Origin: Halomonas alkaliantarctica
Lineage (GTDB): Bacteria > Pseudomonadota > Gammaproteobacteria > Pseudomonadales > Halomonadaceae
Length of the DNA: 64,000 bases
Reading direction: 5' to 3'
NCBI RefSeq assembly: GCF_029854215.1
Contig: NZ_CP122961.1
Coordinates: 124,001 to 188,000, forward strand
A program made the translations under genes and the position numbers. Below, piece by piece: positions 24,802-34,300 of the stretch. The notes under the pieces are model-generated. The model saw only the letters and a list, made by a program, of their open reading frames with translations. It did no database searches and was not told where the DNA came from. Within the stretch, counting starts at the first letter, position 1, and each line of letters starts with the position of its first letter.

Positions 24802-25797
24802 ATGACCATCGGCAACCTGATGCGTTTGTTAAGCGATGGCGAGGTTCACTCTGGCGAGCAGCTGGGTGAAGCGCTGGGTATTTCCCGTGCGGCGGTGTGG
24901 AAGCAGTTAAAAAAACTGGAAGCGCTTGGCGTGGAGGTGGTCGCGGTGAAAGGCCGTGGCTATCAACTGTCGCAGCGCCTGGAGCCTTTGGAAGGCGCCA
25001 AAATCGTTGAGCAGTTGCCCGCTCCGGCGCGCCACCATCTTGCGCGCCTATTTGTTGAGGATCAGTTACCCTCCAGCAACGAGTATCTGCGCCAACGCTT
25101 TGAGCAGGGTGCCGGGCATGGCGAAGTGTGTCTGGTTGAACTGCAGACGTCGGGGCGTGGACGTCGGGGGCGTGTCTGGTCGACTCCCTGGGGGCAGAGT
25201 TTAATGCTCTCGCTGGGCTGGCGCTTCGAGTCGGGCATCGCGGTGCTGGAGGGCTTGAGCTTGGCGGTAGGCGTCGTCGTTGCCCAGGTGCTCGAGCAAC
25301 ATGGCGTAACGCCAAAGCTTAAGTGGCCTAACGATATCCTGCTCTCCGAACAGGGTGATGGCCCAGGCGACGAGTTAGGCAAGCTGGCGGGTATTCTTAT
25401 TGAAGTGACAGGGGATGCGGCAGGCCCCTGCGAAGTCGTCATTGGTATGGGCATGAATCTGTGGCTGCCCGCCGCCCAGCGGGCAGCAATCGACCAGCCC
25501 GTGGCGGCGCTTTTCGAGCGGCTGCCGAATATCTCGCGCAATCAACTGGCCTCCGAGGTGGTGGCAGGCCTGCTGGCTATGCTGGCTAACTTTGAGCAGG
25601 ACGGGTTTGGCACTTGGCGGGATGCCTGGAATCAGCGCCACGCCTACGCAGGGTTGCCTATTCGGGTGATACAAGGGCAGCAGACCAGCGATGCCGTCGC
25701 GGGGGAAGTGGATGAGAGTGGTAACCTATGGGTTACCGAAAATGGTCACTCGCGACGCCTAGCCGGCGGTGAGATTAGCGTACGCAGGCGTTTATGA
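24802..25797 (+). CDS. birA: bifunctional biotin ligase / biotin operon repressor BirA
   Basis: A 331-residue protein. An N-terminal winged helix (HSGEQLGEALGISRAAVWKQLKKLEALG) would bind bio operators. The ligase domain has the biotinyl-AMP motif SGRGRRGRVWSTPWG and the KLKWPNDILL motif, followed by a C-terminal SH3-like domain (GEVDESGNLWVTENGHSRRLAGGEISVR). It attaches biotin to acetyl-CoA carboxylase and similar enzymes. A GCAGGAGC ribosome binding site precedes the ATG. Its stop overlaps the coaX start by 4 bp (ATGA). This birA-coaX pair ahead of the tRNA-Tyr cluster is common in gammaproteobacteria such as Pseudomonas. Confidence 0.96.
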   Translation: MTIGNLMRLLSDGEVHSGEQLGEALGISRAAVWKQLKKLEALGVEVVAVKGRGYQLSQRLEPLEGAKIVEQLPAPARHHLARLFVEDQLPSSNEYLRQRFEQGAGHGEVCLVELQTSGRGRRGRVWSTPWGQSLMLSLGWRFESGIAVLEGLSLAVGVVVAQVLEQHGVTPKLKWPNDILLSEQGDGPGDELGKLAGILIEVTGDAAGPCEVVIGMGMNLWLPAAQRAAIDQPVAALFERLPNISRNQLASEVVAGLLAMLANFEQDGFGTWRDAWNQRHAYAGLPIRVIQGQQTSDAVAGEVDESGNLWVTENGHSRRLAGGEISVRRRL

Positions 25798-26633
25798 TTC
25801 TGGATCTTGATATCGGCAACACGCTGTCTAAATGGCGTCTCAAGGATGCCGAGAGCAGCGAGATACGTTCCCGTGGAGCGGTTTGGACTCGGGAAGAGTG
25901 GCGCCCAGGGGCCGATATTCCCGATCTTGATGTGGTCGAGGCGGTGCGTATATCAAGCGTCGCCAGGGCAGCGGTGCTTGAGGAGACGGTCGCTTTGTTG
26001 CGTCGAAGAGTGCGGCATGTGCACGTAGCCCACTCTACCCAAGAGGCGTTAGGGGTGGTTAACGGCTACGAAGAGCCGGGACGTTTAGGCGTTGATCGTT
26101 GGATGGGGGCGCTGGCGGGTTATCATTTGGCGGGCGGTTGCTGTGCGGTGGATTGCGGCAGTGCGATCACTATCGATTTTGTGCTGCCAGGCGGCCAGCA
26201 CCTTGGTGGCTTTATTATCCCCGGTCTTCGCCTGATGAAAGAGAGTCTGAAGCTTGGCACCCGCAATGTGGCCATCGACCCTGAAAGTGAGGCCGATGAG
26301 CTGTTAGAGCCTGGCCGGCGCACCGTTGATGCGGTCAATCACGGTATCTACATGGCGGCCGTTAGCGCTATTAACCGTATCTATAGCGAAGTATGTGATC
26401 AAGAGGGTGTGGCGCTGCCGATGCTATTGACTGGGGGGGATGCGCGGGTTGTCTCAAGAGGCGTGCAGGTGCCCCACGCGGTGTGGCCGGATATGGTCTA
26501 CGGCGGTTTAGAGGCATGCTTTCCGATGACCCTCGCCGAGCGTGCTGGCAAAATGTCGGGCGCGCCGCGGGTGCCTGAGCCTGTGGCGCTAGAAAAGATT
26601 CGCGCGGGTCTTGCATTCTCCATGCTGCTTTGA
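25794..26633 (+). CDS. coaX: type III pantothenate kinase
   Basis: A 279-residue type III kinase that performs the first step of coenzyme A synthesis. It has the phosphate-binding LDIGNTLSKW near the start, the pantothenate-site motif LGVDRWMGALAGYH and VDCGSAITIDFV, an ASKHA-fold signature. It overlaps birA by 4 bp. The C-terminal LTGGDARVVSR motif is typical. No clear terminator was seen in the 110 bp between its stop and the tRNA-Tyr promoter. Confidence 0.95.
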   Translation: MILDLDIGNTLSKWRLKDAESSEIRSRGAVWTREEWRPGADIPDLDVVEAVRISSVARAAVLEETVALLRRRVRHVHVAHSTQEALGVVNGYEEPGRLGVDRWMGALAGYHLAGGCCAVDCGSAITIDFVLPGGQHLGGFIIPGLRLMKESLKLGTRNVAIDPESEADELLEPGRRTVDAVNHGIYMAAVSAINRIYSEVCDQEGVALPMLLTGGDARVVSRGVQVPHAVWPDMVYGGLEACFPMTLAERAGKMSGAPRVPEPVALEKIRAGLAFSMLL

Positions 26634-26743
26634 CAGAATACAGCGCGTTCCAAGGCAAGGCGCAGATGTCTTTTGATGCCGCAAGCTTTGATAATTAAAG
26701 CAATAGTCACTTAAAATTAGTTGCTTAAAAATAGTTATCGAGC

Positions 26744-26771
26744 TTGACACGTACTTGGAGGCTGGCATAAT
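26744..26771 (+). promoter_or_regulatory. sigma-70 promoter of the tRNA-Tyr/Gly/Thr operon
   Basis: A perfect TTGACA (26744-26749), a 16-base spacer and CATAAT (26766-26771) lie directly in front of tRNA-Tyr. Transcription would start about 8 bases before the mature tRNA. Confidence 0.8.
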
Positions 26772-26785
26772 GTGCCGCCACAGTT

Positions 26786-26869
<84 letters not shown>

Positions 26870-27001
26870 AGATTAAGCGGCATCGATTTGATCGGTGCTG
26901 TTGAATGAAAAGCCGGTAGCGGGCAATGTCTACGATTTATAGCTTGTGTGAGCTAGGGCTATAAGGCGGCGCGTAGCGGATCGTCATTCCAGACAGGTTC
27001 A

Positions 27002-27075
27002 GCGGGCGTAGTTCAACGGTAGAACCTCAGCCTTCCAAGCTGATGGTGCGGGTTCGATTCCCGCCGCCCGCTCCA
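27002..27075 (+). tRNA. tRNA-Gly (TCC)
   Basis: 74 nt with encoded CCA. Acceptor stem GCGGGCG pairs with CGCCCGC; the anticodon loop reads CTTCCAA; the T loop GGTTCGATTCC is standard. The 132-bp spacer after tRNA-Tyr holds an inverted repeat TTATAGC/GCTATAA (26937-26943 with 26958-26964), probably a processing stem. Confidence 0.97.
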
Positions 27076-27088
27076 GTTGATGTGTTTA

Positions 27089-27163
27089 GCTCATGTAGCT
27101 CAGGGGTAGAGCACACCCTTGGTAAGGGTGAGGTCGACGGTTCAATTCCGTCCATGAGCTCCA
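27089..27163 (+). tRNA. tRNA-Thr (GGT)
   Basis: 75 nt with encoded CCA. Acceptor stem GCTCATG pairs with CATGAGC; the anticodon loop reads TTGGTAA. It is followed after 26 bases by a strong terminator, not by a tuf gene. Confidence 0.97.
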
Positions 27164-27189
27164 TATTTTGCAAGAAGAGAGTTGCAGAT

Positions 27190-27214
27190 AAAGCGAGCGA
27201 AGCTCGCTTTTTTT
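27190..27214 (+). terminator. terminator of the tRNA-Tyr/Gly/Thr operon
   Basis: AAAGCGAGC (27190-27198) and GCTCGCTTT (27202-27210) form a 9-bp stem with a 3-base loop, and the T-run continues to 27214. Confidence 0.92.
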
Positions 27215-27315
27215 GTCTCTGCGGTTAGGTGGGGTTGTAATATGCCTAAGCGTAAAGGAGGGGTTGTCAGGGGTGGTTTTCTCCGCTACCATGGCGCCCG
27301 CTGTTGTATAGGCGA

Positions 27316-27344
27316 TTGAAAAGACGTTTATCGACAGATGTAAA
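27316..27344 (+). promoter_or_regulatory. candidate promoter for tRNA-Trp-secE-nusG
   Basis: TTGAAA (27316-27321), a 17-base spacer and TGTAAA (27339-27344) lie 31 bases before tRNA-Trp, downstream of the previous terminator. The -10 match is 4 of 6. Confidence 0.5.
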
Positions 27345-27375
27345 TAGTTGTTGTAAAAAATCAGTACGACGATAC

Positions 27376-27451
<76 letters not shown>

Positions 27452-27524
27452 GCCTTCCCCAGGTTGGTATGTCTTTTTCCAAAATTCTTTTATCGTTCGC
27501 CGCACCCTGAGGAGTCTCGTTTTT

Positions 27525-27908
27525 ATGAAGCCTGGTTCTGTAAAACATGGCGCCGAGGTGCAACAGACGCGCCATGACGGGCTCAAGTGGGCGGCGGTCG
27601 TAGCGCTGCTTGTCATTGCTGTTGTTGGTAATACCTATTTCGCCGATATTGGCCTGCTCTACCGCGTGCTTGGCGTAGTGGTGTTGTGTGTGATTGCGGG
27701 TTTGATCGCGCTAACCACTACCAAGGGTCGTGATTTAGTAGAGCTTGCCAGAAGCGCCAAGAAAGAGATTCAGCGCGTTGTATGGCCGACCCGTGCCGAA
27801 ACCATTCAGACCACGGCCATTGTGCTAGTGGCCGTTTTGGTGGTGGGGCTAATGCTGTGGTTGATCGACACTCTTCTTGGCTGGGCGATGTCCGGCGTCA
27901 TTGGTTAG
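27525..27908 (+). CDS. secE: preprotein translocase subunit SecE
   Basis: A 127-residue, three-helix membrane subunit that clamps SecY in the Sec channel. Hydrophobic segments lie at about 20-37, 42-62 and 93-120. The conserved cytoplasmic amphipathic segment [23 protein letters not shown] precedes the last helix. It is followed 8 bp later by nusG, the standard pair. Confidence 0.95.
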   Translation: MKPGSVKHGAEVQQTRHDGLKWAAVVALLVIAVVGNTYFADIGLLYRVLGVVVLCVIAGLIALTTTKGRDLVELARSAKKEIQRVVWPTRAETIQTTAIVLVAVLVVGLMLWLIDTLLGWAMSGVIG

Positions 27909-27916
27909 GAGCTTTC

Positions 27917-28450
27917 ATGTCCAAACGTTGGTACGTCGTTCACGCTTATTCCGGCTTTGAAAAGCATGTCATGCGTTCACTGATTGAGCGTGTGAAAATG
28001 TATGGTATGGAAGATCGTTTTGGCGAGATTCTGGTGCCGACCGAAGAAGTCGTCGAAATGCGTGACGGTAAGCGGCGCAAGAGCGAACGCAAATTTTATC
28101 CCGGCTATGTATTGGTCGAGATGGAAATGGCCGATGAGACGTGGCACCTCGTCAACGAGACGCCGCGTGTCATGGGCTTTATCGGTGGCACAAAAGAGAA
28201 GCCGGCGCCAATCACTTCACGCGAAGCGGATGCAATTTTGCTGCGCGTTAAAGATGGTACTGACAAGCCGCGGCCCAAAACGATGTTTGAGCCGGGGCAG
28301 TCAGTGCGTGTTGTTGATGGGCCGTTTGCCGATTTCAACGGTGTTGTCGAAGAAGTTAATTATGAAAAGAGTCGCCTGCATGTCAGCGTGCTGATCTTCG
28401 GGCGCTCTACACCTGTTGAGTTAGAGTTCTCTCAGGTTGAGAAAGAGTAA
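27917..28450 (+). CDS. nusG: transcription termination/antitermination factor NusG
   Basis: A 177-residue factor that binds RNA polymerase clamp and Rho or ribosomal S10. It starts [18 protein letters not shown] (NGN domain) and has the KOW motif [24 protein letters not shown]. The start at 27917 has AGGAGC seven bases upstream. The 3' end, including the stop, is copied immediately downstream in a 22-bp tandem repeat. Confidence 0.97.
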   Translation: MSKRWYVVHAYSGFEKHVMRSLIERVKMYGMEDRFGEILVPTEEVVEMRDGKRRKSERKFYPGYVLVEMEMADETWHLVNETPRVMGFIGGTKEKPAPITSREADAILLRVKDGTDKPRPKTMFEPGQSVRVVDGPFADFNGVVEEVNYEKSRLHVSVLIFGRSTPVELEFSQVEKE

Positions 28451-28474
28451 GTCTCAGGTTGAGAAAGCGTAAGT
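28431..28474 (+). repeat. 22-bp tandem duplication at the nusG stop
   Basis: Positions 28431-28452 and 28453-28474 are identical except for one base (AAAGAG versus AAAGCG). The first copy contains the nusG stop TAA (28448-28450), and the second carries a TAA at the matching place. Confidence 0.9.
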
Positions 28475-28502
28475 TTTGATTCGCGTGAGGCGACTCTATA
28501 GT
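28474..28502 (+). promoter_or_regulatory. candidate promoter of the rplKA (L11) operon
   Basis: TATAGT (28497-28502) is preceded by TTTTGA/TTTGAT (from 28474) at 16-17 bases. The predicted start near 28509 lies just before a structured leader. The -35 is poor. Confidence 0.4.
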
Positions 28503-28511
28503 CGTCTTACT

Positions 28512-28541
28512 GGTACCGGGGAGCCTTAGGGCGCTATTACC
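28512..28541 (+). promoter_or_regulatory. candidate L1-binding leader of rplK-rplA
   Basis: GGTA (28512-28515) pairs with TACC (28538-28541) around an inner hairpin GCC-TTAG-GGC (28523-28532). The position is immediately before the rplK ribosome binding site. L1 is known to repress this operon through a leader that mimics its 23S rRNA site; the match here is by position and shape only. Confidence 0.45.
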
Positions 28542-28558
28542 CAATTGGAGCATAAACG

Positions 28559-28990
28559 ATGGCCAAGAAAGTACAGGCTTATATCAAACTGCAGGTTGCT
28601 GCAGGTAAAGCCAATCCAAGTCCGCCGGTAGGCCCAGCGCTGGGTCAGCACGGCGTGAACATCATGGAATTCTGTAAGGCGTTCAACGCCGCGACTCAAG
28701 AAATTGAGCCGGGCCTGCCGACGCCAGTCGTGATCACTGTCTACTCTGACCGTAGCTTCACGTTCGTCACCAAGACGCCGCCTGCTGCCGTGCTGCTGAA
28801 AAAAGCGGCTGGCATCAAGTCCGGTTCTGGTGAGCCGAACAAGAAGAAGGTCGGCACCGTGACGCGTGAACAGCTTGAAGAGATCGCCAAAACCAAAGAG
28901 CCTGACTTGACGGCTGCGAATCTCGATGCCGCTGTACGCACCATTGCTGGCAGCGCTCGCAGCATGGGCCTAAACGTGGAGGGTCTTTGA
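28559..28990 (+). CDS. rplK: 50S ribosomal protein L11
   Basis: A 143-residue stalk-base protein that binds the GTPase centre of 23S rRNA. It starts [42 protein letters not shown], the conserved N-terminal domain with the proline-rich hinge, and has the rRNA-binding C-terminal domain [21 protein letters not shown]. It precedes rplA by 2 bp. GGAG lies upstream of the ATG. Confidence 0.98.
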   Translation: MAKKVQAYIKLQVAAGKANPSPPVGPALGQHGVNIMEFCKAFNAATQEIEPGLPTPVVITVYSDRSFTFVTKTPPAAVLLKKAAGIKSGSGEPNKKKVGTVTREQLEEIAKTKEPDLTAANLDAAVRTIAGSARSMGLNVEGL

Positions 28991-28992
28991 TC

Positions 28993-29685
28993 ATGGCTAA
29001 ACTGTCTAAGCGTGCGAAAATCATTCGCGAAAAAGTAGACACCACCAAAGCCTACTCTATTGAAGAAGCGGTAGCGCTGCTCTCTGAGCTGTCTACGGTT
29101 AAATTCAAAGAGTCGGTTGATGTCGCCATCAACCTTGGCGTCGACCCGCGTAAATCCGATCAGGTTGTGCGTGGCGCTACCGTTATGCCTAACGGTACCG
29201 GTAAAGACGTACGTGTTGCGGTCTTCACCCAGGGTGCCAATGCCGATGCCGCTAAAGAAGCTGGCGCCGACATCGTAGGTATGGACGACTTGGCTGAGCA
29301 AGTGAAAAAAGGCGTGATGGATTTTGACGTCGTTATCGCTTCGCCAGACGCCATGCGCGTGGTAGGTCAGCTGGGTCAGATTCTAGGTCCGCGTGGCCTG
29401 ATGCCTAACCCGAAAGTTGGCACCGTAACGCCTGATGTGGCGACAGCGGTCAAAAATGCTAAAGCCGGTCAGGTGCGTTTCCGTACCGACAAAAACGGCA
29501 TCATCCACACTACCCTGGGTAAAGTGGATTTTGACGTGGCAGCGATTAACGGCAACCTGGAAGCCCTGGTTGCAGACCTTAAGCGCCTCAAGCCGAGCGC
29601 GTCGAAAGGTATTTACTTCAAAAAAATGACTCTGTCCACTACCATGGGCCCGGGTTTGACAATCGATCACTCTGCTTTCGCGTAA
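28993..29685 (+). CDS. rplA: 50S ribosomal protein L1
   Basis: A 230-residue protein of the L1 stalk and the autogenous repressor of the L11 operon in related bacteria. It starts [16 protein letters not shown] and has the signature [23 protein letters not shown]. The ATG at 28993 has GGAGG nine bases upstream, inside the rplK end. A 320-bp leader region follows before rplJ. Confidence 0.98.
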   Translation: MAKLSKRAKIIREKVDTTKAYSIEEAVALLSELSTVKFKESVDVAINLGVDPRKSDQVVRGATVMPNGTGKDVRVAVFTQGANADAAKEAGADIVGMDDLAEQVKKGVMDFDVVIASPDAMRVVGQLGQILGPRGLMPNPKVGTVTPDVATAVKNAKAGQVRFRTDKNGIIHTTLGKVDFDVAAINGNLEALVADLKRLKPSASKGIYFKKMTLSTTMGPGLTIDHSAFA

Positions 29686-30005
29686 GCAGGTAATCGTTGG
29701 TTTTTTTGTAGGAACCGAGCAAGAACTTTGCGGTCCCCCGTTTGGTTATTAACACTGGCCGGGGCATCGTCAAAGACCGCAGGTGCCGCGCTTAGTGAGT
29801 ACGCTTTATGTGCTTGCGAGGGCGGCTTAATTGCCCCATAAGCGCCTGCGCAGATGGTGTGGCCGCCAGTTGGTTAAGCTTAAGACGGCTTTCTGGTGAG
29901 CACCATCCCCAAGGCTTCCTGCTTTGCAGCTTTTTTTAGGGCGAAGCGGGAAGAGATGGTAACCACCGGAACCTTCCTGGGTTCCGGCACGAAGGAGTGA
30001 TCACT
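29686..30005 (+). promoter_or_regulatory. rplJ (L10) leader region
   Basis: This 320-bp gene-free stretch holds several RNA stems. GGC-GCTTA pairs with TAAGC-GCC (29821-29846, one bulged G). A 13-bp stem pairs 29915-29927 with 29941-29953 (two G-U pairs) around a loop containing seven T residues. CCGGAACC (29966-29973) pairs with GGTTCCGG (29980-29987), just before the AAGGAG ribosome binding site. In E. coli the L10-L12 complex represses translation from such a leader. The operon promoter is not clearly recognisable here. Confidence 0.6.
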
Positions 30006-30512
30006 GTGCCACTAGCACTTGAAGGCAAGAAAGCGATTGTTGCCGAGGTCAGTGAAGCGGCCAAGGGCGCACTCTCCGTCGTAGTTGCTGATTCTCGCGG
30101 CGTTACGGTTGGTAAAATGACCGATCTGCGCAAGCAGGCGCGTGAGAATGGTGTAGAGCTACGTGTTGTTCGTAACACGCTGGCTCGCCGCGCTCTCGAG
30201 GGCACTCAGTGGGAGTGCTTGAACGATAGCTTTGTTGGTCCTACGTTATTGGCTTTCTCTACTGATCATCCGGGCGCTGCCGCTCGTTTGTTCAAAGAGT
30301 TTTCCAAAACGAACAAGGACTTCGAAGTAAAAGCGTTGGCCTACGAAGGTGAGCTGATTCCGGCTGCTGACATCGACCGTCTGGCAACCCTGCCGACACA
30401 CGACGAAGCAATTGCCAAGTTGATGTCGGTAATGAAAGAAGCCTCCGCTGGCAAGCTGGTTCGTACTCTGGCCGCTCTGCGCGACCAGAAGCAAGAAGCT
30501 GAAGCTGCTTAA
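30006..30512 (+). CDS. rplJ: 50S ribosomal protein L10
   Basis: A 168-residue base of the L7/L12 stalk. It starts [42 protein letters not shown], the rRNA-binding N-terminal domain, and ends with the helix that anchors L12 dimers. GTG at 30006 is preferred to GTG at 29997 because AGGAG stands at a proper distance only for the former. With L12 it is probably the autogenous repressor acting on the leader. Confidence 0.96.
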   Translation: MPLALEGKKAIVAEVSEAAKGALSVVVADSRGVTVGKMTDLRKQARENGVELRVVRNTLARRALEGTQWECLNDSFVGPTLLAFSTDHPGAAARLFKEFSKTNKDFEVKALAYEGELIPAADIDRLATLPTHDEAIAKLMSVMKEASAGKLVRTLAALRDQKQEAEAA

Positions 30513-30624
30513 GCAGCGTTTCTTGCAGGCGGCGTGAACGATCTCATCGATACGCTGCCTGAACCGAGCAATGAATCCTGAGTCCTCGGCTGACCGAGGC
30601 TCCCGCAAAGTTAGGAATGAAACA

Positions 30625-30993
30625 ATGGCACTGTCTAAAGACGATATCATCAATGCTGTAGCCGACATGACCGTAATGGAAGTTGTCGAGCTGATCGAAG
30701 CAATGGAAGAGAAGTTCGGCGTTTCTGCAGCGGCTGCCGTAATGGCTGGCCCGGCTGCTGGCGGCGAAGTGGCTGAAGAACAGACTGAATTTGACGTCGT
30801 TCTGACCGCTGCTGGCGACAAGAAAGTTAACGTGATCAAAGCGGTTCGTGAGATCACTGGCCTTGGCTTGAAAGAAGCTAAAGGTGCTGTTGACGGCGCT
30901 CCGGCGACCATCAAAGAAGGTCTGTCTAAAGACGACGCTGAAGCAGCTAAAGCTAAGCTGGAAGAAGCGGGCGCAACCGTCGAGCTCAAGTAA
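30625..30993 (+). CDS. rplL: 50S ribosomal protein L7/L12
   Basis: A 122-residue stalk protein that recruits translational GTPases. The N-terminal dimer domain ([32 protein letters not shown]), an alanine-rich hinge and the C-terminal factor-binding domain ([28 protein letters not shown]) are all present. The ATG at 30625 has AGGA eight bases upstream, and the longer upstream frame is not L12-like. A strong attenuator follows. Confidence 0.98.
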   Translation: MALSKDDIINAVADMTVMEVVELIEAMEEKFGVSAAAAVMAGPAAGGEVAEEQTEFDVVLTAAGDKKVNVIKAVREITGLGLKEAKGAVDGAPATIKEGLSKDDAEAAKAKLEEAGATVELK

Positions 30994-31033
30994 TTCTTGT
31001 GCGGACGGCTTTACGCGCTGCGTAAGCTTCCAC

Positions 31034-31068
31034 GGCTGGCGGCGGGATATCCCGCTGCCGGCCTTTTT
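31034..31068 (+). terminator. attenuator/terminator between rplL and rpoB
   Basis: A 15-bp stem (31034-31048 with 31049-31063, two G-U pairs) is followed by five T residues (31064-31068). In E. coli a partial terminator at this place lowers rpoBC expression relative to the L10 operon; the same role is likely. Confidence 0.85.
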
Positions 31069-31134
31069 CTGTTGTAACTGATGTTTGCAAACAGTCATGC
31101 TGCTGGCAGATGACAGAAGCGACAGAAAAGCAAA

Positions 31135-31193
31135 AGCGTTATTGAATATAGCGTTATTGAAATAGTGTTATCGACTACAGTGTTATCGAACTA
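31135..31193 (+). repeat. 15-bp degenerate tandem repeat, four units, upstream of rpoB
   Basis: Units: AGCGTTATTGAATAT (31135-31149), AGCGTTATTGAAAT (31150-31163), AGTGTTATCGACTAC (31164-31178) and AGTGTTATCGAACTA (31179-31193). The repeat fills most of the AT-rich part of the 314-bp rplL-rpoB gap. Nothing else clear was seen between it and the rpoB ribosome binding site. Confidence 0.88.
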
Positions 31194-31307
31194 GATTTTC
31201 GACGGCGAGCTACCGATTTAGGAGCTTGCTGTCTGCGTCTGACGAAGCCCGCCGGGCAGCGATGACCACGCATCGGTCACCCATGGTGAACAAGCTGGGG
31301 AATACAG

Positions 31308-34300
31308 ATGGCTTACTCATATACTGAGAAAAAACGCATCCGCAAGGATTTCGGCAAACTGCCCCAAGTGATGGATGTGCCTTACTTGCTGGCGATCCAG
31401 CTTGATTCCTATTACGACTTCCTCCAGCAAGATCGTTCGCCCGACGAGCGTCACGAGGTCGGTCTGCACGCGGCATTCAAGTCCGTGTTTCCGATTGAGA
31501 GCTTCTCCGGCAATGCAGCGCTTGAGTATGTCAGCTACCGCTTCGGTACGCCGGCGTTCGATGTTAAGGAGTGCCAGCTGCGCGGCGTGACTTACTCCGC
31601 CCCGCTGCGCGTCAAGGTTCGCTTGATCATCTATGATCGCGACTCCTCGAACAAAGCAATTAAAGATATCAAAGAGCAAGAAGTCTACATGGGGGAAATC
31701 CCCCTGATGACTGAGAACGGTACCTTTGTGATTAACGGTACTGAGCGGGTTATCGTTTCCCAGCTCCACCGCTCGCCCGGTGTGTTCTTCGATCACGACA
31801 AAGGCAAGAGTCACTCTTCCGGCAAGCTGCTCTACTCAGCCCGTGTGATTCCTTATCGTGGTTCCTGGTTGGACTTCGAGTTTGACCCCAAAGACAACGT
31901 CTTTGTACGTATTGACCGTCGCCGTAAACTGCCGGCCTCGGTACTGATGCGTGCGCTGGGCATGAACACCGAAGAGATCCTGGCCGAGTTCTTTGAAACC
32001 AGCGTCTTCCACATTGAGAAATCCGGTTTCTCTGTGGAGCTGGTGCCGTCGCGCCTGCGCGGAGAAACGGCTACTTTCGACATCAAGGATGGCGAAGGTA
32101 ATGTGATCGTTGAAGAGGGTCGTCGGATTACCCAGAAGCACATTCGCCAGCTTGAAAAAGCCGGCCTTGAGCGTCTGGACGTGCCGATGGAGTACCTGTT
32201 CGGCAAAACCCTGGCCAAAGACCAGATCGACTCCAAGACTGGCGAGCTGATCTGCCCGTGTAATACCGAGATCACGCCGGAAGTGCTCGAGCGTATGGCT
32301 CAGGGTGGCATTGCGCTGATCGAAACCCTGTACACCAACGATCTGGATTGCGGTTCTTTCATCTCCGACACGCTGAAGCTGGATGCCACCAATTCAGCTC
32401 TGGAAGCGTTGGTCGAAATTTACCGCATGATGCGCCCAGGCGAGCCGCCGACCAAAGAGTCTGCAGAGACGCTGTTCAACAATTTGTTCTTCTCTGAGGA
32501 CCGCTACGACCTGTCGGGCGTTGGCCGCATGAAGTTCAACCGTCGTCTGCGCCGTGATACCGATACCGGCTCTGGCGTGCTGGATCGTAAAGACATCCTT
32601 GATGTGCTGCGCGAGCTGATCAGTATTCGTAACGGCTTCGGTGACGTCGATGATATCGATCACCTGGGTAACCGCCGTATTCGCTGCGTCGGTGAAATGG
32701 CCGAGAACCAGTTCCGCGTTGGCTTGGTGCGTGTAGAGCGTGCCGTCAAAGAACGTCTTTCCATGGCGGAAAGCGAAGGCCTGATGCCGCAAGACTTGAT
32801 CAACGCCAAGCCCGTTGCGGCGGCGGTGAAAGAGTTCTTCGGTTCCAGCCAGCTCTCGCAGTTTATGGATCAAAACAACCCGCTCTCAGAGGTTACCCAC
32901 AAGCGTCGTGTGTCTGCACTCGGCCCCGGTGGTTTGACCCGTGAGCGTGCTGGCTTCGAAGTACGTGACGTCCACGCCACGCACTACGGGCGTCTATGCC
33001 CGATCGAAACGCCGGAAGGCCCGAACATCGGTCTGATTAACTCGCTGGCCACTTATAGCCACACTAACAGCTACGGTTTCCTTGAAACGCCGTACCGTAA
33101 AGTGGTTGATCGTCAGTTGACCGACGACATCGTCCATCTCTCGGCGATCGAAGAGGGCGACTTTGTTATCGCCCAGGCGTCAGCAGCGGTAGATGAGTCC
33201 AACAAGCTAAGTGATGACCTGGTTCAGGTTCGTCACCGCGGTGAAACGACCTTTATGCGTCCTGAGCAAGTGACGCTAATGGACGTATCGCCACGTCAGG
33301 TCGTATCCGTCGCAGCGGCATTGATTCCGTTCCTGGAGCACGATGACGCCAACCGCGCCTTGATGGGTTCTAACATGCAGCGTCAGGCGGTACCGACCCT
33401 GCGTGCCGATAAGCCGTTGGTAGGTACCGGCATGGAGCGCTTTGTTGCTCGTGACTCCGGCGTCTGTGCGGTGGCCAATCGTGGCGGCGTTATTGATTCC
33501 GTTGATGCGCGTCGTGTCGTGGTACGGGTTAATGAAGATGAAATTATCGGCGGTGAAGCCGGTGTTGATATCTACAACCTGACCAAGTACACCCGCTCGA
33601 ACCAGAACACCTGTATGAACCAGCGCCCCATCGTGCGGCCTGGCGACAACGTGGCGCGTGGCGATATTCTCGCTGATGGCCCGTCGGTGGATATGGGTGA
33701 TCTTGCGCTTGGTCAGAACATGCGCATCGCGTTTATGCCCTGGAACGGTTACAACTTCGAGGACTCGATTCTGCTTTCCGAGCGGGTCGTTCAAGAAGAC
33801 CGTTTCACCACTATTCACATTCAGGAACTGACCTGTGTGTCTCGCGACACCAAGTTGGGCTCGGAAGAGATTACCTCCGATATCCCTAATGTGGGCGAGT
33901 CTGCTCTCTCCAAGCTGGATGAGGCGGGCGTGGTCTACATCGGTGCCGAAGTCGGCCCGGGCGATATTTTGGTCGGTAAGGTGACGCCGAAGGGTGAAAC
34001 CCAGCTGACGCCTGAAGAGAAGCTGCTACGTGCCATCTTCGGCGAGAAAGCGTCAGACGTTAAAGATACCTCGCTGCGTGCCCCCACCGGCATGATTGGT
34101 ACGGTCATCGACGTTCAGGTGTTTACTCGCGACGGCGTTGAGAAAGACTCCCGCGCCCTGTCTATCGAGCGCACTCAGCTTGACGAAGTTCGTAAGGATC
34201 TCCAAGAGACTTACCGTATCGCCGAAGACGCTACCTTTGAGCGTCTACAGCGTACGCTTGACGGCCAAGCCGTTAACGGTGGCCCGAACCTCAAGAAAGG

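Noticed and set aside
26870..27001. Small RNA gene between tRNA-Tyr and tRNA-Gly
   Set aside because: Only a 7-bp inverted repeat is visible. It is more likely a tRNA-processing stem.
32850..32960. Possible rifampicin-resistance change in rpoB
   Set aside because: The residues at the main resistance positions match the sensitive sequence. Conservative changes (V for I) in this region are normal between genera.
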